A DNA stretch of 64,000 nucleotides from JAPPFW01 sp965231815. Lineage in GTDB: Bacteria; Actinomycetota; Acidimicrobiia; Spongiisociales; Spongiisociaceae. How positions within the stretch are numbered: the stretch's first letter is position 1; each line of letters begins with the position of its first letter. Of the stretch, positions 25,770 through 34,018 are shown in pieces. A model generated the notes under the pieces. The model had not been told where the DNA came from and did not search any database. It saw nothing but the letters and a program-made list of their open reading frames with translations. The DNA is taken from positions 3,162,001 to 3,226,000 of the forward strand of contig OZ246890.1 in the NCBI GenBank assembly GCA_965231815.1, in the 5' to 3' direction. Made by a program: the position numbers and the translations under genes.

Positions 25770-26707
25770 AAGCCGAGTTCCTGTAGATCAGATACTCGAT
25801 CTCCCCATACCCAGTCGATACCTTCAGCCGCCTCATAGCCTAGGTAGCCAGAATCGAAGTAGCCACCAAGAAAGAGTATGTAACGGACACTAGACCCATA
25901 TTTACTTCTAAGCTGGCGTACCTTAGTAGCTTCTTCCTTACGGCGTTTATTAGTGTTTGTGAAGTCTCCGGCTGATTTGGCTTCTATTAGGATGGGCAGA
26001 TGGTTCTCGGCCAGTTGTTGTGGTTGCACGGCAATATCGATGGGGATTCTGACAGTGGATTGTCCCATTGTCACTCTGATAACCTTTTGGAACGCAAACG
26101 TTCCCGGGGGCATTTCTCTCAGGTCCGAGCTGATATCTTCACTGTAGTGCTGATCCTTAAGATAGTTTCTGATGACGGTAAATTGTCGGTGCTCTTGCGC
26201 GTTTCGTATGATGGGGTTGGCAACTGCACCACACAATCTATCGGCTACGACATGGGCTGCCCGCGTTCTTTCCTGGTCCGTAGCCAGTCTGCATGTTTCA
26301 AGCCAGGGGAAGAGATCCACATCTAGTACCTCGGAGATCGTGGCGGCTATCCGCTCAAGATGGTCACGGAGGTCAGACTCGCTCATTCGTTGGGGAAGTT
26401 TCTTCGTCCCAAGGGTATTTACGAGGGACCGTTTGGTGTCGGCCAGTCCGACCAAGCGGTCCACCGCGAGAGGAGGCGAGGTGGACATTCTGAGTGTTCG
26501 CAAGACACCAGGGTTCGTGTAGAGTACCGTGGTGCCTAATCCAGCCAGGTCTCGCGTCTGGCGCATAGCCGTCAACACTTCACCAGCCCTAGCAGCTCTT
26601 GTCTCGCGGAAGGTTTTGGGAGCAAACTCCAGGAACCACCTGTTGTAGAGATCAATGGAGGATGCGATGTCGTCGTTCCAGCGCTCGGGCTTGTTGGCGT
26701 TAATCAT
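25766..26707 (-). CDS. XamI-family type II restriction endonuclease
   Basis: A 313-residue protein that I assign to the RE_XamI family. It has ERWNDDIASSIDLYNRWF at the N-terminus, then STSPPLAVDRLVGLADT near 85 and LPQRM near 107. A PD-(D/E)xK-like core follows: IPIDIAVQ, then ILIEAKSAGDFTN near 240-255, where the Asp and the E-x-K are candidate metal ligands. XamI recognises GTCGAC; whether this homologue does is not known, and GTCGAC occurs repeatedly in the window, so methyl protection would be needed. The endonuclease gene comes first and the methyltransferase second, joined by ATGA. It is AT-richer than flanking genes. Confidence 0.78.
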   Translation of the reverse strand: MINANKPERWNDDIASSIDLYNRWFLEFAPKTFRETRAARAGEVLTAMRQTRDLAGLGTTVLYTNPGVLRTLRMSTSPPLAVDRLVGLADTKRSLVNTLGTKKLPQRMSESDLRDHLERIAATISEVLDVDLFPWLETCRLATDQERTRAAHVVADRLCGAVANPIIRNAQEHRQFTVIRNYLKDQHYSEDISSDLREMPPGTFAFQKVIRVTMGQSTVRIPIDIAVQPQQLAENHLPILIEAKSAGDFTNTNKRRKEEATKVRQLRSKYGSSVRYILFLGGYFDSGYLGYEAAEGIDWVWGDRVSDLQELGL

Positions 26708-26798
26708 GGATAATTCTTCATTCGCTTCGCCAGATGATAAGACAAACGCATGACAAAACCGAGCTTTGCCGCCTCCTTACACTGGGGTTTGGCCACGA

Positions 26799-27059
26799 TC
26801 AAAAGTCGTCGATACCGAACCGCTGACCACGTGACGGAATATCGATAGTGGTAGAAGACGGCAGGCCGAGACCGCGCAGTTCAGCCGCCAGCGTACCCAG
26901 GATGGAGAGCGCCGCGGAAGTGTCGTGGAGTTCCACATCGATCGCCAAGGGGGAGGCGCCGATCACCGACCCGGCTCGCCCGACGCAACCCTGCACCACT
27001 TCCTCGACGGCTGAGGGAGGGAACCCGGCGTCGGGCTGGAAGCGAACGAAGAAGATCAA
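26799..27059 (-). CDS. Small hypothetical protein after prfA
   Basis: An 86-residue protein overlapping the prfA stop by four bases, so it is probably co-translated with prfA. It opens MIFFVRFQPDAGFPPSAVEE and ends in a polar tail; the pattern of alternating hydrophobic residues suggests a small alpha/beta fold. I do not recognise the family. GC content matches the chromosome rather than the restriction-modification genes, so the laterally acquired segment begins after it. Confidence 0.55.
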   Translation of the reverse strand: MIFFVRFQPDAGFPPSAVEEVVQGCVGRAGSVIGASPLAIDVELHDTSAALSILGTLAAELRGLGLPSSTTIDIPSRGQRFGIDDF

Positions 27060-28141
27060 CCGGCCTCGCCGCTGAGCCGTCGGGTGGACTCGGCGGCAGC
27101 CAGCGCGTCAACGAACCCGTCGAGGTTGCCTTCCAGAATGTACGGCAGTCGCTTGATCGTCAGCCCGATCCGGTGGTCCGTGACCCGGTTCTCTCGAAAG
27201 TTGTAGGTTCGTATTTTCTCCGAACGGTTACCTCTTCCGATTTGCGAGCGACGATCGGCCGCTCGTTCGGCGGTTCTCGCCTCGATCTCCTCTTGGTAGA
27301 GGCGGGCTCTCAGCACGCGCATCGCCTTCTCCCGGTTCTGAAGTTGTGACTTCTCATCCTGGCATGTAACCACGGTACCGCTGGGAAGATGGGTGATTCT
27401 CACAGCGGAGTCGGTGGTGTTGACGGATTGACCGCCGGGTCCGGATGAGCGGAAGGTGTCGATCTTGACGTCTCCGGGATCCAGCGCCACTTCGATATTC
27501 TCGGCCTCCGCCATTACCGCCACTGTGGCGGTCGAGGTGTGCACTCGACCCTGTGACTCGGTTTTGGGCACTCTCTGTACTCGGTGTACTCCTGCCTCGT
27601 ACCTGAGTCTTCCGAATGCTCCGTCGCCCTTGACGGCGAAGGTAACGGAGCTGTAGCCGCCACTGTCCGCTCCCGAACTGTCGATCGACTCCGAGGTGAA
27701 CCCGGAGAGTTCGGCGAACCGTTGGTACATCCTGAGTAGGTCACCCGCCCATAGCGCCGCTTCCGCTCCTCCGGCAGCTGCCCTTATCTCGACTATCACA
27801 TCCTTTCGATTGTCGGGATCCTTGGGAAGCAACGCTATTTCAAGCTCCTCTATCAGGTTCTCCACCTCTCGGCGTTTTGAGACTGCCAGATCGAGGAGTT
27901 CACCGGCTAGTTCGGGATCCGGCTCGACCTCCGCCAACTCCGCTGCATCGAGGGATTCCTGTCGCGCGTCGCGCAAGGCCCGGTATGACATGACGAGAGG
28001 TCGCAGTTCGGAGTAGCGACGCGTCAACTCCGCGTAGTCGAGAGGGTTCCCGATCACGGTGGGGTCGGCAAGCCTGGACTCGTTCTCCTCATATTCGCGT
28101 TCGATGTTCGCGAGACGCTTGGTGATCAGATCGCCGTCCAT
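27056..28141 (-). CDS. prfA: Peptide chain release factor 1
   Basis: The class I release factor for UAA and UAG, 361 residues. The catalytic GGQ is in SSGPGGQSVNTTDSAVR near 230, the stop-codon-reading tripeptide is PKT (RVQRVPKTESQ) where many RF1 proteins have PAT or PVT, and the basic segment RSQIGRGNRSEKIRTYNF follows. The start MDGDLITKRL is chosen because it lies 8 bases after the DUF1385 stop. In actinobacteria prmC follows directly; here an 86-codon gene and a restriction-modification pair intervene. Confidence 0.96.
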   Translation of the reverse strand: MDGDLITKRLANIEREYEENESRLADPTVIGNPLDYAELTRRYSELRPLVMSYRALRDARQESLDAAELAEVEPDPELAGELLDLAVSKRREVENLIEELEIALLPKDPDNRKDVIVEIRAAAGGAEAALWAGDLLRMYQRFAELSGFTSESIDSSGADSGGYSSVTFAVKGDGAFGRLRYEAGVHRVQRVPKTESQGRVHTSTATVAVMAEAENIEVALDPGDVKIDTFRSSGPGGQSVNTTDSAVRITHLPSGTVVTCQDEKSQLQNREKAMRVLRARLYQEEIEARTAERAADRRSQIGRGNRSEKIRTYNFRENRVTDHRIGLTIKRLPYILEGNLDGFVDALAAAESTRRLSGEAG

Positions 28142-28149
28142 TGCGTTGA

Positions 28150-29082
28150 TCAACTCCCGAACGCAACTAAAGCGGCGGGAACGACCGAACCCCGAGCCTT
28201 CAGCTCGTCCACCTCGTCTTCCGTCAGGGCGTGTAGCAGGGCGACCACGGCCACCTCGATCATCGACTCGTCCGGAACTCTGGTCGTCAGGCGTTGCAGC
28301 CAGAGGCCGGGAGCGGTGAGCCACCGGCCCAGCAGCCTGTTGGCTTGCGAGCCGCCCAACTTCAGTATCTCGTACGAGATTCCCGCAACCAGCGGGATCA
28401 ACACGATACGGCTGACGATGAGCCAGTACCAGGGCAGGCTACCCACGAGGCTGAACACGATCACCGCGGTCAGCATCACGATCAGCAGAAAGCTGGTTCC
28501 GCATCGCGGATGTTCGGGCCGGTAGGTGGTGATGTGGGCAATGTCGAGGGGATCCCCGGCCTCGTAGGCATGGATGGTCATGTGTTCGGCGCCGTGATAG
28601 GCGAAGACCCGGCAGATCTCGTCCCACCGCCCGATCAACCAGATGTATCCGACCAGCATCCCGATCCTTATCAACGCCTCCACAAGGTGGAATCCGATCG
28701 ATGAGGCATCAAGTCCGCCCCAGCGGGCTACCAGAAGCGGCACAACCACGAAAATAGCGATGAAAAACACGGCGGCAAGGGTCATGGAAGTGACCATCTG
28801 TCCGGTGGTCACCGGCTCTTCCTCTTCGCCGGTTGATCGTTGACCCGACCAGGCCAGTGCTTTGAAGCCCAGGGTCAGGCTTTCGCCGAGCACCAAGACA
28901 CCGCGAATGAGCGGGATTCTGGCCCAGCGCGATCTGGAGCTAAGCCGAGGTAGATCATGCGATATGGCCTCGATGCCACCGTCGGGAATCCGTACCGCTA
29001 TCGCCCAAGCGGCAGGAGCGCGCATCATCACGCCCTCGATAACCGCTTGCCCTCCAACGGTAGCTCCCGGGGTGCGTGACAC
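28150..29082 (-). CDS. DUF1385 membrane protein (YqhQ-like)
   Basis: A 310-residue DUF1385 protein. The GGQAVIEGVMMRAP opening and YHGAEHMTIHAYEAGDPL, with clustered His and Glu, followed by HPRCGTSFLL near 190, are family signatures and suggest a metal site facing a membrane. There are four or five hydrophobic helices. No biochemical function is established. It is often encoded between rpmE and prfA in Gram-positive bacteria, and that is its position here. Confidence 0.93.
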   Translation of the reverse strand: MSRTPGATVGGQAVIEGVMMRAPAAWAIAVRIPDGGIEAISHDLPRLSSRSRWARIPLIRGVLVLGESLTLGFKALAWSGQRSTGEEEEPVTTGQMVTSMTLAAVFFIAIFVVVPLLVARWGGLDASSIGFHLVEALIRIGMLVGYIWLIGRWDEICRVFAYHGAEHMTIHAYEAGDPLDIAHITTYRPEHPRCGTSFLLIVMLTAVIVFSLVGSLPWYWLIVSRIVLIPLVAGISYEILKLGGSQANRLLGRWLTAPGLWLQRLTTRVPDESMIEVAVVALLHALTEDEVDELKARGSVVPAALVAFGS

Positions 29083-29096
29083 GGTGGCTCCGGTAC

Positions 29097-29375
29097 TTAG
29101 GAGTTGCCGCCCGCGGTCTGAGGTGCGCGGGACGATTTTCCATAGCGACGTTCGAAGCGTTCCACCCTCCCGGCGGTGTCTACGAGCATCTGCTTTCCGG
29201 TGAAGAAAGGGTGGCTCGCGCTTGAAATCTCGACCCGGGCCAGCGGGTAGGTCTTGCCATCCTCCCAGACGATGGTCTCGTTGGTTCGGATGGTCGAGCG
29301 GGTCAGGAACGCGAAATCGGCCGATGCGTCCTGGAATACGACCGGCCGGTATTCCGGGTGAATGTCAGGTTTCAT
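29097..29375 (-). CDS. rpmE2: 50S ribosomal protein L31, type B
   Basis: A 92-residue L31. It opens MKPDIHPEYRPVVFQD and contains SSASHPFFTGKQMLVDTAGRVERFERRYG. It has no Cys at all, so it is the zinc-free type B paralogue rather than the CxxC-containing type A. In this syntenic slot (rho-rpmE-prfA) one usually finds the zinc-binding form. Type B forms are known to replace type A under zinc limitation; whether a type A gene exists elsewhere in the genome cannot be seen. Confidence 0.93.
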   Translation of the reverse strand: MKPDIHPEYRPVVFQDASADFAFLTRSTIRTNETIVWEDGKTYPLARVEISSASHPFFTGKQMLVDTAGRVERFERRYGKSSRAPQTAGGNS

Positions 29376-29410
29376 GTTTGATCTCCTGTATCGGTTTGTA
29401 TGCGGGCTTC

Positions 29411-29480
29411 GGAGTTATCGGAAGAAACCTCTTGATTGTCTGCCGAACCCCGCAGATCCGTCTTTCGGCAACCCCTCCTA
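29411..29480. repeat. Family A element, truncated relic at the rho stop
   Basis: The right half matches family A (CCGAACCCCGCAGATCCGT, then a decayed inverted end finishing CCTCCTAG). The left half is largely lost. The terminal CTAG provides the TAG stop codon of rho, as in copy 1 with the sugar-binding protein. Confidence 0.55.
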
Positions 29481-31010
29481 GTTTCGGGATCTAGCCACTT
29501 CCGCCAGAAACTCTGCGTTCGAACGAGAGTTCTTGAGCTTGTCGATCAGCAATTCCAAGGCGGCCCCCGGTTCCAGCGCCAGAAGAACCCGCCGCAGCTT
29601 CCACACGAGCATCAGTTCTTCAGGAGAGAACAGAAGCTCTTCCTTGCGTGTTCCGGAGGATGCGATGTCAATGGCCGGGTATACCCGTCGGTCGGCCAAC
29701 CGCCGATCAAGGCGCAGCTCCATGTTCCCGGTGCCTTTGAACTCTTCGAAAATCACTTCATCCATTTTCGATCCGGTCTCGACGAGGGCGGTTCCGATGA
29801 TGGTCAGGCTTCCGCCTTCCTCGATATTGCGCGCCGCCCCGAAGAAGCGTTTAGGTGGGTAGAGAGCGGTGGAGTCCACCCCACCCGAGAGAATCCTTCC
29901 CGAGGCGGGGGTGGCGAGGTTGTGGGCTCGGGCCAGGCGGGTGATCGAGTCGAGGAGGATGACCACGTCTTGGCCCATTTCCACCAACCGCTTGGCCCGC
30001 TCGATGGCTAGTTCGGAGACCTGCGTGTGCTCGTCCGCCGGCCGGTCGAAGGTTGAGTAGATGACCTCGCCCTTTACCGACCGTTGCATGTCGGTGACTT
30101 CCTCGGGGCGCTCGTCGACCAGTACCACCATCAGGTGGCATTCCGGGTTGTTGACCGTGATCGCTTGGGCGATGTCCTTGAGGACAGTGGTCTTGCCGGC
30201 CTTAGGAGGCGAGACCACCAGGCCGCGCTGGCCCTTGCCGATCGGAGCGATTAGATCAACGATCCGGGTCAACGTGTTGCGAGGCTTTCCGGGCACCTCC
30301 AGCCGGAGACGAAAGTCAGGAAATAGCGGTGTCAGGCTGGCGAACTTGGGCCGTTTCCGGGCTTCGTCAGGCGGCATTTCGTTGTTGGTGTGGATCCGGA
30401 TTAGAGCGGGAAACTTCTCTTGGTTTCGCGGTGGCCGGATCGGGCCGCTGAGAACATCGCCCTTGCGGAGGGCGAACTTCCGGATCTGCCCTGCCGAGAC
30501 GTAGACATCCCTCTCGCTGGGGATATAACCGCCACAGCGCAAGAATCCGTAGCCCTCCGGCAGGATGTCGAGAGTCCCCGTTCTCACCTCTTGGGTGCGT
30601 TGGGGTTTGGGAGATGGTCGGGAGTCTTTCCGGTGTCGAGGCGATTTGTCGGCGGGTTTTATTGTAGATGCGCCATTCCCGGATTTCGAGGTGTGCGCAC
30701 CCTGCTTACCTTTCTGAGAGGTCTTCGTTTCCCGGGTGGTTAGGTTTGCCGAGTTCCTCGCCTCTCCATTTGCGGCCGGCCGAGAAGTCGGTGCCTGCTT
30801 CACCCGGGTGGCCTTCGGTCCGGACTCCTTGGACACCACCTCCGGAAGGTCGATTGGAAGAACACCGTCGGACCCGTCGTAATCACCTGCACCCATTATC
30901 GCGTCGATGAGCTTGGCCTTCTGGATTCCCTTGGTAGGAATACCGACGGCTTGGGCGATGCTACGCAGGTCCTTGATGTTCTTTGCCTGTAGCTCTGATC
31001 GGGTGGCCAT
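29478..31010 (-). CDS. rho: Transcription termination factor Rho
   Basis: The hexameric RNA helicase, 510 residues. An N-terminal SAP-like Rho_N domain (ELQAKNIKDLRSIAQAVGI) is followed by a polar, basic insert of about 120 residues (about 50-170) typical of actinobacterial Rho. The CSD RNA-binding domain has LPEGYGFLRCGGYIPSERDV. The ATPase has Walker A SPPKAGKTTVL and Walker B VVILLDSITRLAR, and the Q/R loops follow. Start MATRSELQ is at the first domain residue. The TAG stop coincides with the edge of a repeat relic. The 330-bp upstream leader is long. Confidence 0.96.
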   Translation of the reverse strand: MATRSELQAKNIKDLRSIAQAVGIPTKGIQKAKLIDAIMGAGDYDGSDGVLPIDLPEVVSKESGPKATRVKQAPTSRPAANGEARNSANLTTRETKTSQKGKQGAHTSKSGNGASTIKPADKSPRHRKDSRPSPKPQRTQEVRTGTLDILPEGYGFLRCGGYIPSERDVYVSAGQIRKFALRKGDVLSGPIRPPRNQEKFPALIRIHTNNEMPPDEARKRPKFASLTPLFPDFRLRLEVPGKPRNTLTRIVDLIAPIGKGQRGLVVSPPKAGKTTVLKDIAQAITVNNPECHLMVVLVDERPEEVTDMQRSVKGEVIYSTFDRPADEHTQVSELAIERAKRLVEMGQDVVILLDSITRLARAHNLATPASGRILSGGVDSTALYPPKRFFGAARNIEEGGSLTIIGTALVETGSKMDEVIFEEFKGTGNMELRLDRRLADRRVYPAIDIASSGTRKEELLFSPEELMLVWKLRRVLLALEPGAALELLIDKLKNSRSNAEFLAEVARSRN

Positions 31011-31340
31011 CCGGTTTCCTCCATGTGGCTTTTGGAGATGCGGGGTAACCGCATCGAAAATGATCGTTCTCAACTTGATCACCGATCGGGATCACGACAC
31101 CAAGGATCTATGGCTGCCGTCCGGTGGTGAACTCTTGAGAAACCCAGGAAACCTCACATCCGGCATTCCGTTACAAGGTCTTCAAAGTCCTGGTGTCGAG
31201 TACCTAGTCTGAAAGGGGCTCGTCACGCAAAGCGAGTGGACTGACATCCTTGAACAGCCTCGGTGGACGTGCGAAGCCTAACACGGTGGAACGTGACGGC
31301 AAACTACTGTCTCGGTATCTGCCGGACATCGGGTCGTTCA
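31011..31340. other. rho leader / slot where thrB is usually found; no gene seen
   Basis: There is no convincing ORF. The stretch contains an imperfect inverted repeat, CGACACCAAGGA at 31095-31106 and TCCTGGTGTCG at 31188-31198, enclosing about 80 bp. It could fold in the rho mRNA leader or be a decayed insertion. In mycobacteria homoserine kinase (thrB) lies between thrC and rho; it is absent here. Confidence 0.5.
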
Positions 31341-32729
31341 TCATCGAGACCGCCGATTGGAGAACCGACTTAACCGGTGCAGCAGATCTATGAGGGTGTG
31401 CAGATCGTTATGGATCCTCGTAACCCTTTCAGGGTGTCGGGCAAGGCCCGCCAGGGCAGGCGGCTTCGGCGCTTCCCGTCCGATGGCCGCGCTGACCGCT
31501 TCGGGAAACTTGGCAGGATGAGCGGTTGCGAGACAAACGGTCGGGACGCCCGACTCCGTGTCGCGCGCAGCTCCTACACCGACAGCCGTGTGGGGATCGA
31601 TGGTGATCCCGAAGGTACGGTAGACCTCAGACATTATGTCGAGAGTCGACCGGTCGTCGTACCATCTCGACAGGAATCGTTCGGTCGGGACGCCGGAAGG
31701 CACGGTTATGCACCTTTGTTTGCGCAGTTGAGCCATCGACTCTTGAAGCCGGACCCCATCCCCCTCGAGCAGGTCATACATGAGACGCTCGAGGTTGGAC
31801 GGAATCTGGATATCCATGGAGGGGCTGAGAGTGGGAATCACTTCGTTGAGGTCCAGGCGCCGGTTGCGGAAGAACCCATCGAGAACGTGATTTGAGTTGC
31901 TTCCCACTATCAGCCTTTCCACAGGAAGGCCCATTCTCGTTGCCGCATAAGCCGAGTAGACGTTGCCGAAATTACCGCTGGGTACCGCGAACGACACCCT
32001 CCCTCCGATAGATAGCGCAGCCCAGAAGTAGTAGACAATCTGGACCATCAGCCTCCCGAAGTTGATGGAATTGGCGGTGGACAGCGATAGGCTTTCGCGT
32101 AGCGAGGCGTCACCGGCCACTGCCTTTACCAGGTCCTGGCAGTCGTCAAAGGTTCCGGCGACCGACACCGCGTGGACGTTGGGGGCGTCGATCGTGGTCA
32201 TCTGGAGTCGTTGCACCTCGGTGGTGCGACCCTCGGGGAACAGGATCACCACATCCACCGCGTCCCGGTCACGGAAGGCCTCCATGGCGGCCGACCCGGT
32301 ATCGCCGGAGGTTGCGCCGAGGATCATGGCGTTCCCTCCCCTACGCTCCAGTGCGCGATCGAACAATCGAGCCAGTACTTGCAGCGCGAAGTCCTTGAAG
32401 GCGAGGGTGGGTCCCCAGAAGAGTTCCATCAAGTACAGGTCCTCACGCAATTCGACCAAAGGGGCGACCGCGGGGTGGTCGAACCGAGCGAATGCTTCGC
32501 GGACCAGACTTCGGAGGTCGTCTCGCCGGATCCACCCCCCGGTGAACAGGTTCAGCACATCCGTCGCCAATTCCGCTAGTCCGTCCCCGGTGCGCAGTGT
32601 GGATAGATCGGGCTGGGGCCACCGGTCCGGTATATAGAGGCCTCCGTCAGGCGCCAACCCGGACAGAATCGCGGTTTCTACATCCACCGGAGGCGCTCCC
32701 CCTCGGGTGGAGATGAGCCGCATCGCCAT
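31341..32729 (-). CDS. thrC: Threonine synthase
   Basis: A PLP enzyme converting O-phosphohomoserine to threonine, 462 residues. It is the longer type with an N-terminal lid (LISTRGGAPPVDVETAILSGLAPDGGLYIP). The PLP Lys is in WGPTLAFKDFALQ near 108, followed by GATSGDTGSAAMEA and VPSGNFGNVYSAY. Its ATG overlaps the hom stop (TAATG), so the two are coupled. The gene for the intermediate kinase, thrB, is not adjacent. Confidence 0.95.
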   Translation of the reverse strand: MAMRLISTRGGAPPVDVETAILSGLAPDGGLYIPDRWPQPDLSTLRTGDGLAELATDVLNLFTGGWIRRDDLRSLVREAFARFDHPAVAPLVELREDLYLMELFWGPTLAFKDFALQVLARLFDRALERRGGNAMILGATSGDTGSAAMEAFRDRDAVDVVILFPEGRTTEVQRLQMTTIDAPNVHAVSVAGTFDDCQDLVKAVAGDASLRESLSLSTANSINFGRLMVQIVYYFWAALSIGGRVSFAVPSGNFGNVYSAYAATRMGLPVERLIVGSNSNHVLDGFFRNRRLDLNEVIPTLSPSMDIQIPSNLERLMYDLLEGDGVRLQESMAQLRKQRCITVPSGVPTERFLSRWYDDRSTLDIMSEVYRTFGITIDPHTAVGVGAARDTESGVPTVCLATAHPAKFPEAVSAAIGREAPKPPALAGLARHPERVTRIHNDLHTLIDLLHRLSRFSNRRSR

Positions 32730-34018
32730 TACGGTTCGTCGCTGTGGACGCGGAGAACGGCGCCTACCTCTGAGACCACCTCCAGGAGGGTGAGGTCGGC
32801 AACCGCGGCTTGCAGATCCGCTCCTCGGGATTCATGGGTGACGATCAACAGGGTTGCCTGGTCTCCTCGACCCTCTTGCCAGACGGACTTGATCGATACC
32901 AGATGGGTCCCGAAGATTCTCGCGATCCGGCCGAGGACCCCCGGTTTGTCTTGAACGGTCATGCGCACGAACCATCTGGCGGCCATGTCCGATGGGTCTT
33001 GAAGGCGGACCTTATCGAATCGGATCCTCGACTTCACCTGGGTACCGGCGAGTCGTTCGCGCACGGCGGTAATCAGGTCACCCAGTATTGCCGTGGCAGT
33101 CGGTTCTCCACCGGCGCCCGGACCGGTAAAAAGAAGCTCACCGATCGAGGGACCGGAAACATACAAGGCGTTGGTGGTGCCTCGAACTGTGGCGAGAGGG
33201 TGATCCAGCGGGACCAGGGTCGGATGAACCCTTACCGCTACGCCCGCGGCCCCGTCCTCGGCGATAGCAAGCAGCTTGGGTGTGTAGCCGAGTTGCTTGG
33301 CAAAGGCGAAGTCGATGATCTGAAGGTTGTTGATGCCCTCCCGAGGTACTTGGTTGCCGTCCACCCACTTGCCGAAGGCGAGGCTGGCCAGGATGGCGGC
33401 CTTTGACGCCGCGTCATGGCCTTCGACATCAGCAGTCGGATCGGCTTCTGCGTATCCGAGTCGCTGTGCCTCGGCTAGCACCTCTTCGTAAGGGGTTCCA
33501 CGCTCGACCATCTCGGTGAGGATGTAGTTGGTCGTTCCGTTGACGATACCCAGCACCGAAGTTATGCATTCACCGGCGAGCGACTCGGAGAGTGGGCGGA
33601 TTATCGGTATACCTCCGCCCACCGCCGCTTCGAAAAGCAATGAGACACCGGCGGATTCGGCTACCTCGAGCAGTCTGGCGCCGCGGTCAGCCATCAGGGC
33701 CTTGTTGGCGGTTACTACCGCCTTGCCGGATCGGAGAGCTCGTTCCACCAGTGAGCCGGCCGGTTCGAGTCCCCCCATCACTTCGACCACGATCTGAACT
33801 CTCGGGTTGTCAACCACCCGGTCCGGCCGGTCGGTGAGCAGCTCAGGGGGAATCTTGATACCTCTGTCCTTGGTGATGTCCCGGACGGCGATGTCCTCCA
33901 CCACCATGCTCAGACCGGTCTTGGCCACTATGTGGTTCGACTCGAACATGAGGCGTCTGATCAGCGTGCTTCCCACGGTCCCCGCCCCTAGAAATCCAAC
34001 ACCGACCTGCATGCTCAT
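32729..34018 (-). CDS. hom: Homoserine dehydrogenase
   Basis: An NAD(P)-dependent enzyme reducing aspartate semialdehyde to homoserine, 429 residues. Nucleotide motif GFLGAGTVGSTL at about 8-19, VVTANKALMADRG near 105, GIVNGTTNYILTEM near 160 and YAEADPTADVEGHDAASK near 200 are the family marks. A C-terminal ACT domain (VQDKPGVLGRIARIF, from about 345) implies allosteric control, usually by threonine. The start MSMQVG follows an AAAGGAG site at good spacing and overlaps the lysA stop. Confidence 0.96.
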   Translation of the reverse strand: MSMQVGVGFLGAGTVGSTLIRRLMFESNHIVAKTGLSMVVEDIAVRDITKDRGIKIPPELLTDRPDRVVDNPRVQIVVEVMGGLEPAGSLVERALRSGKAVVTANKALMADRGARLLEVAESAGVSLLFEAAVGGGIPIIRPLSESLAGECITSVLGIVNGTTNYILTEMVERGTPYEEVLAEAQRLGYAEADPTADVEGHDAASKAAILASLAFGKWVDGNQVPREGINNLQIIDFAFAKQLGYTPKLLAIAEDGAAGVAVRVHPTLVPLDHPLATVRGTTNALYVSGPSIGELLFTGPGAGGEPTATAILGDLITAVRERLAGTQVKSRIRFDKVRLQDPSDMAARWFVRMTVQDKPGVLGRIARIFGTHLVSIKSVWQEGRGDQATLLIVTHESRGADLQAAVADLTLLEVVSEVGAVLRVHSDEP

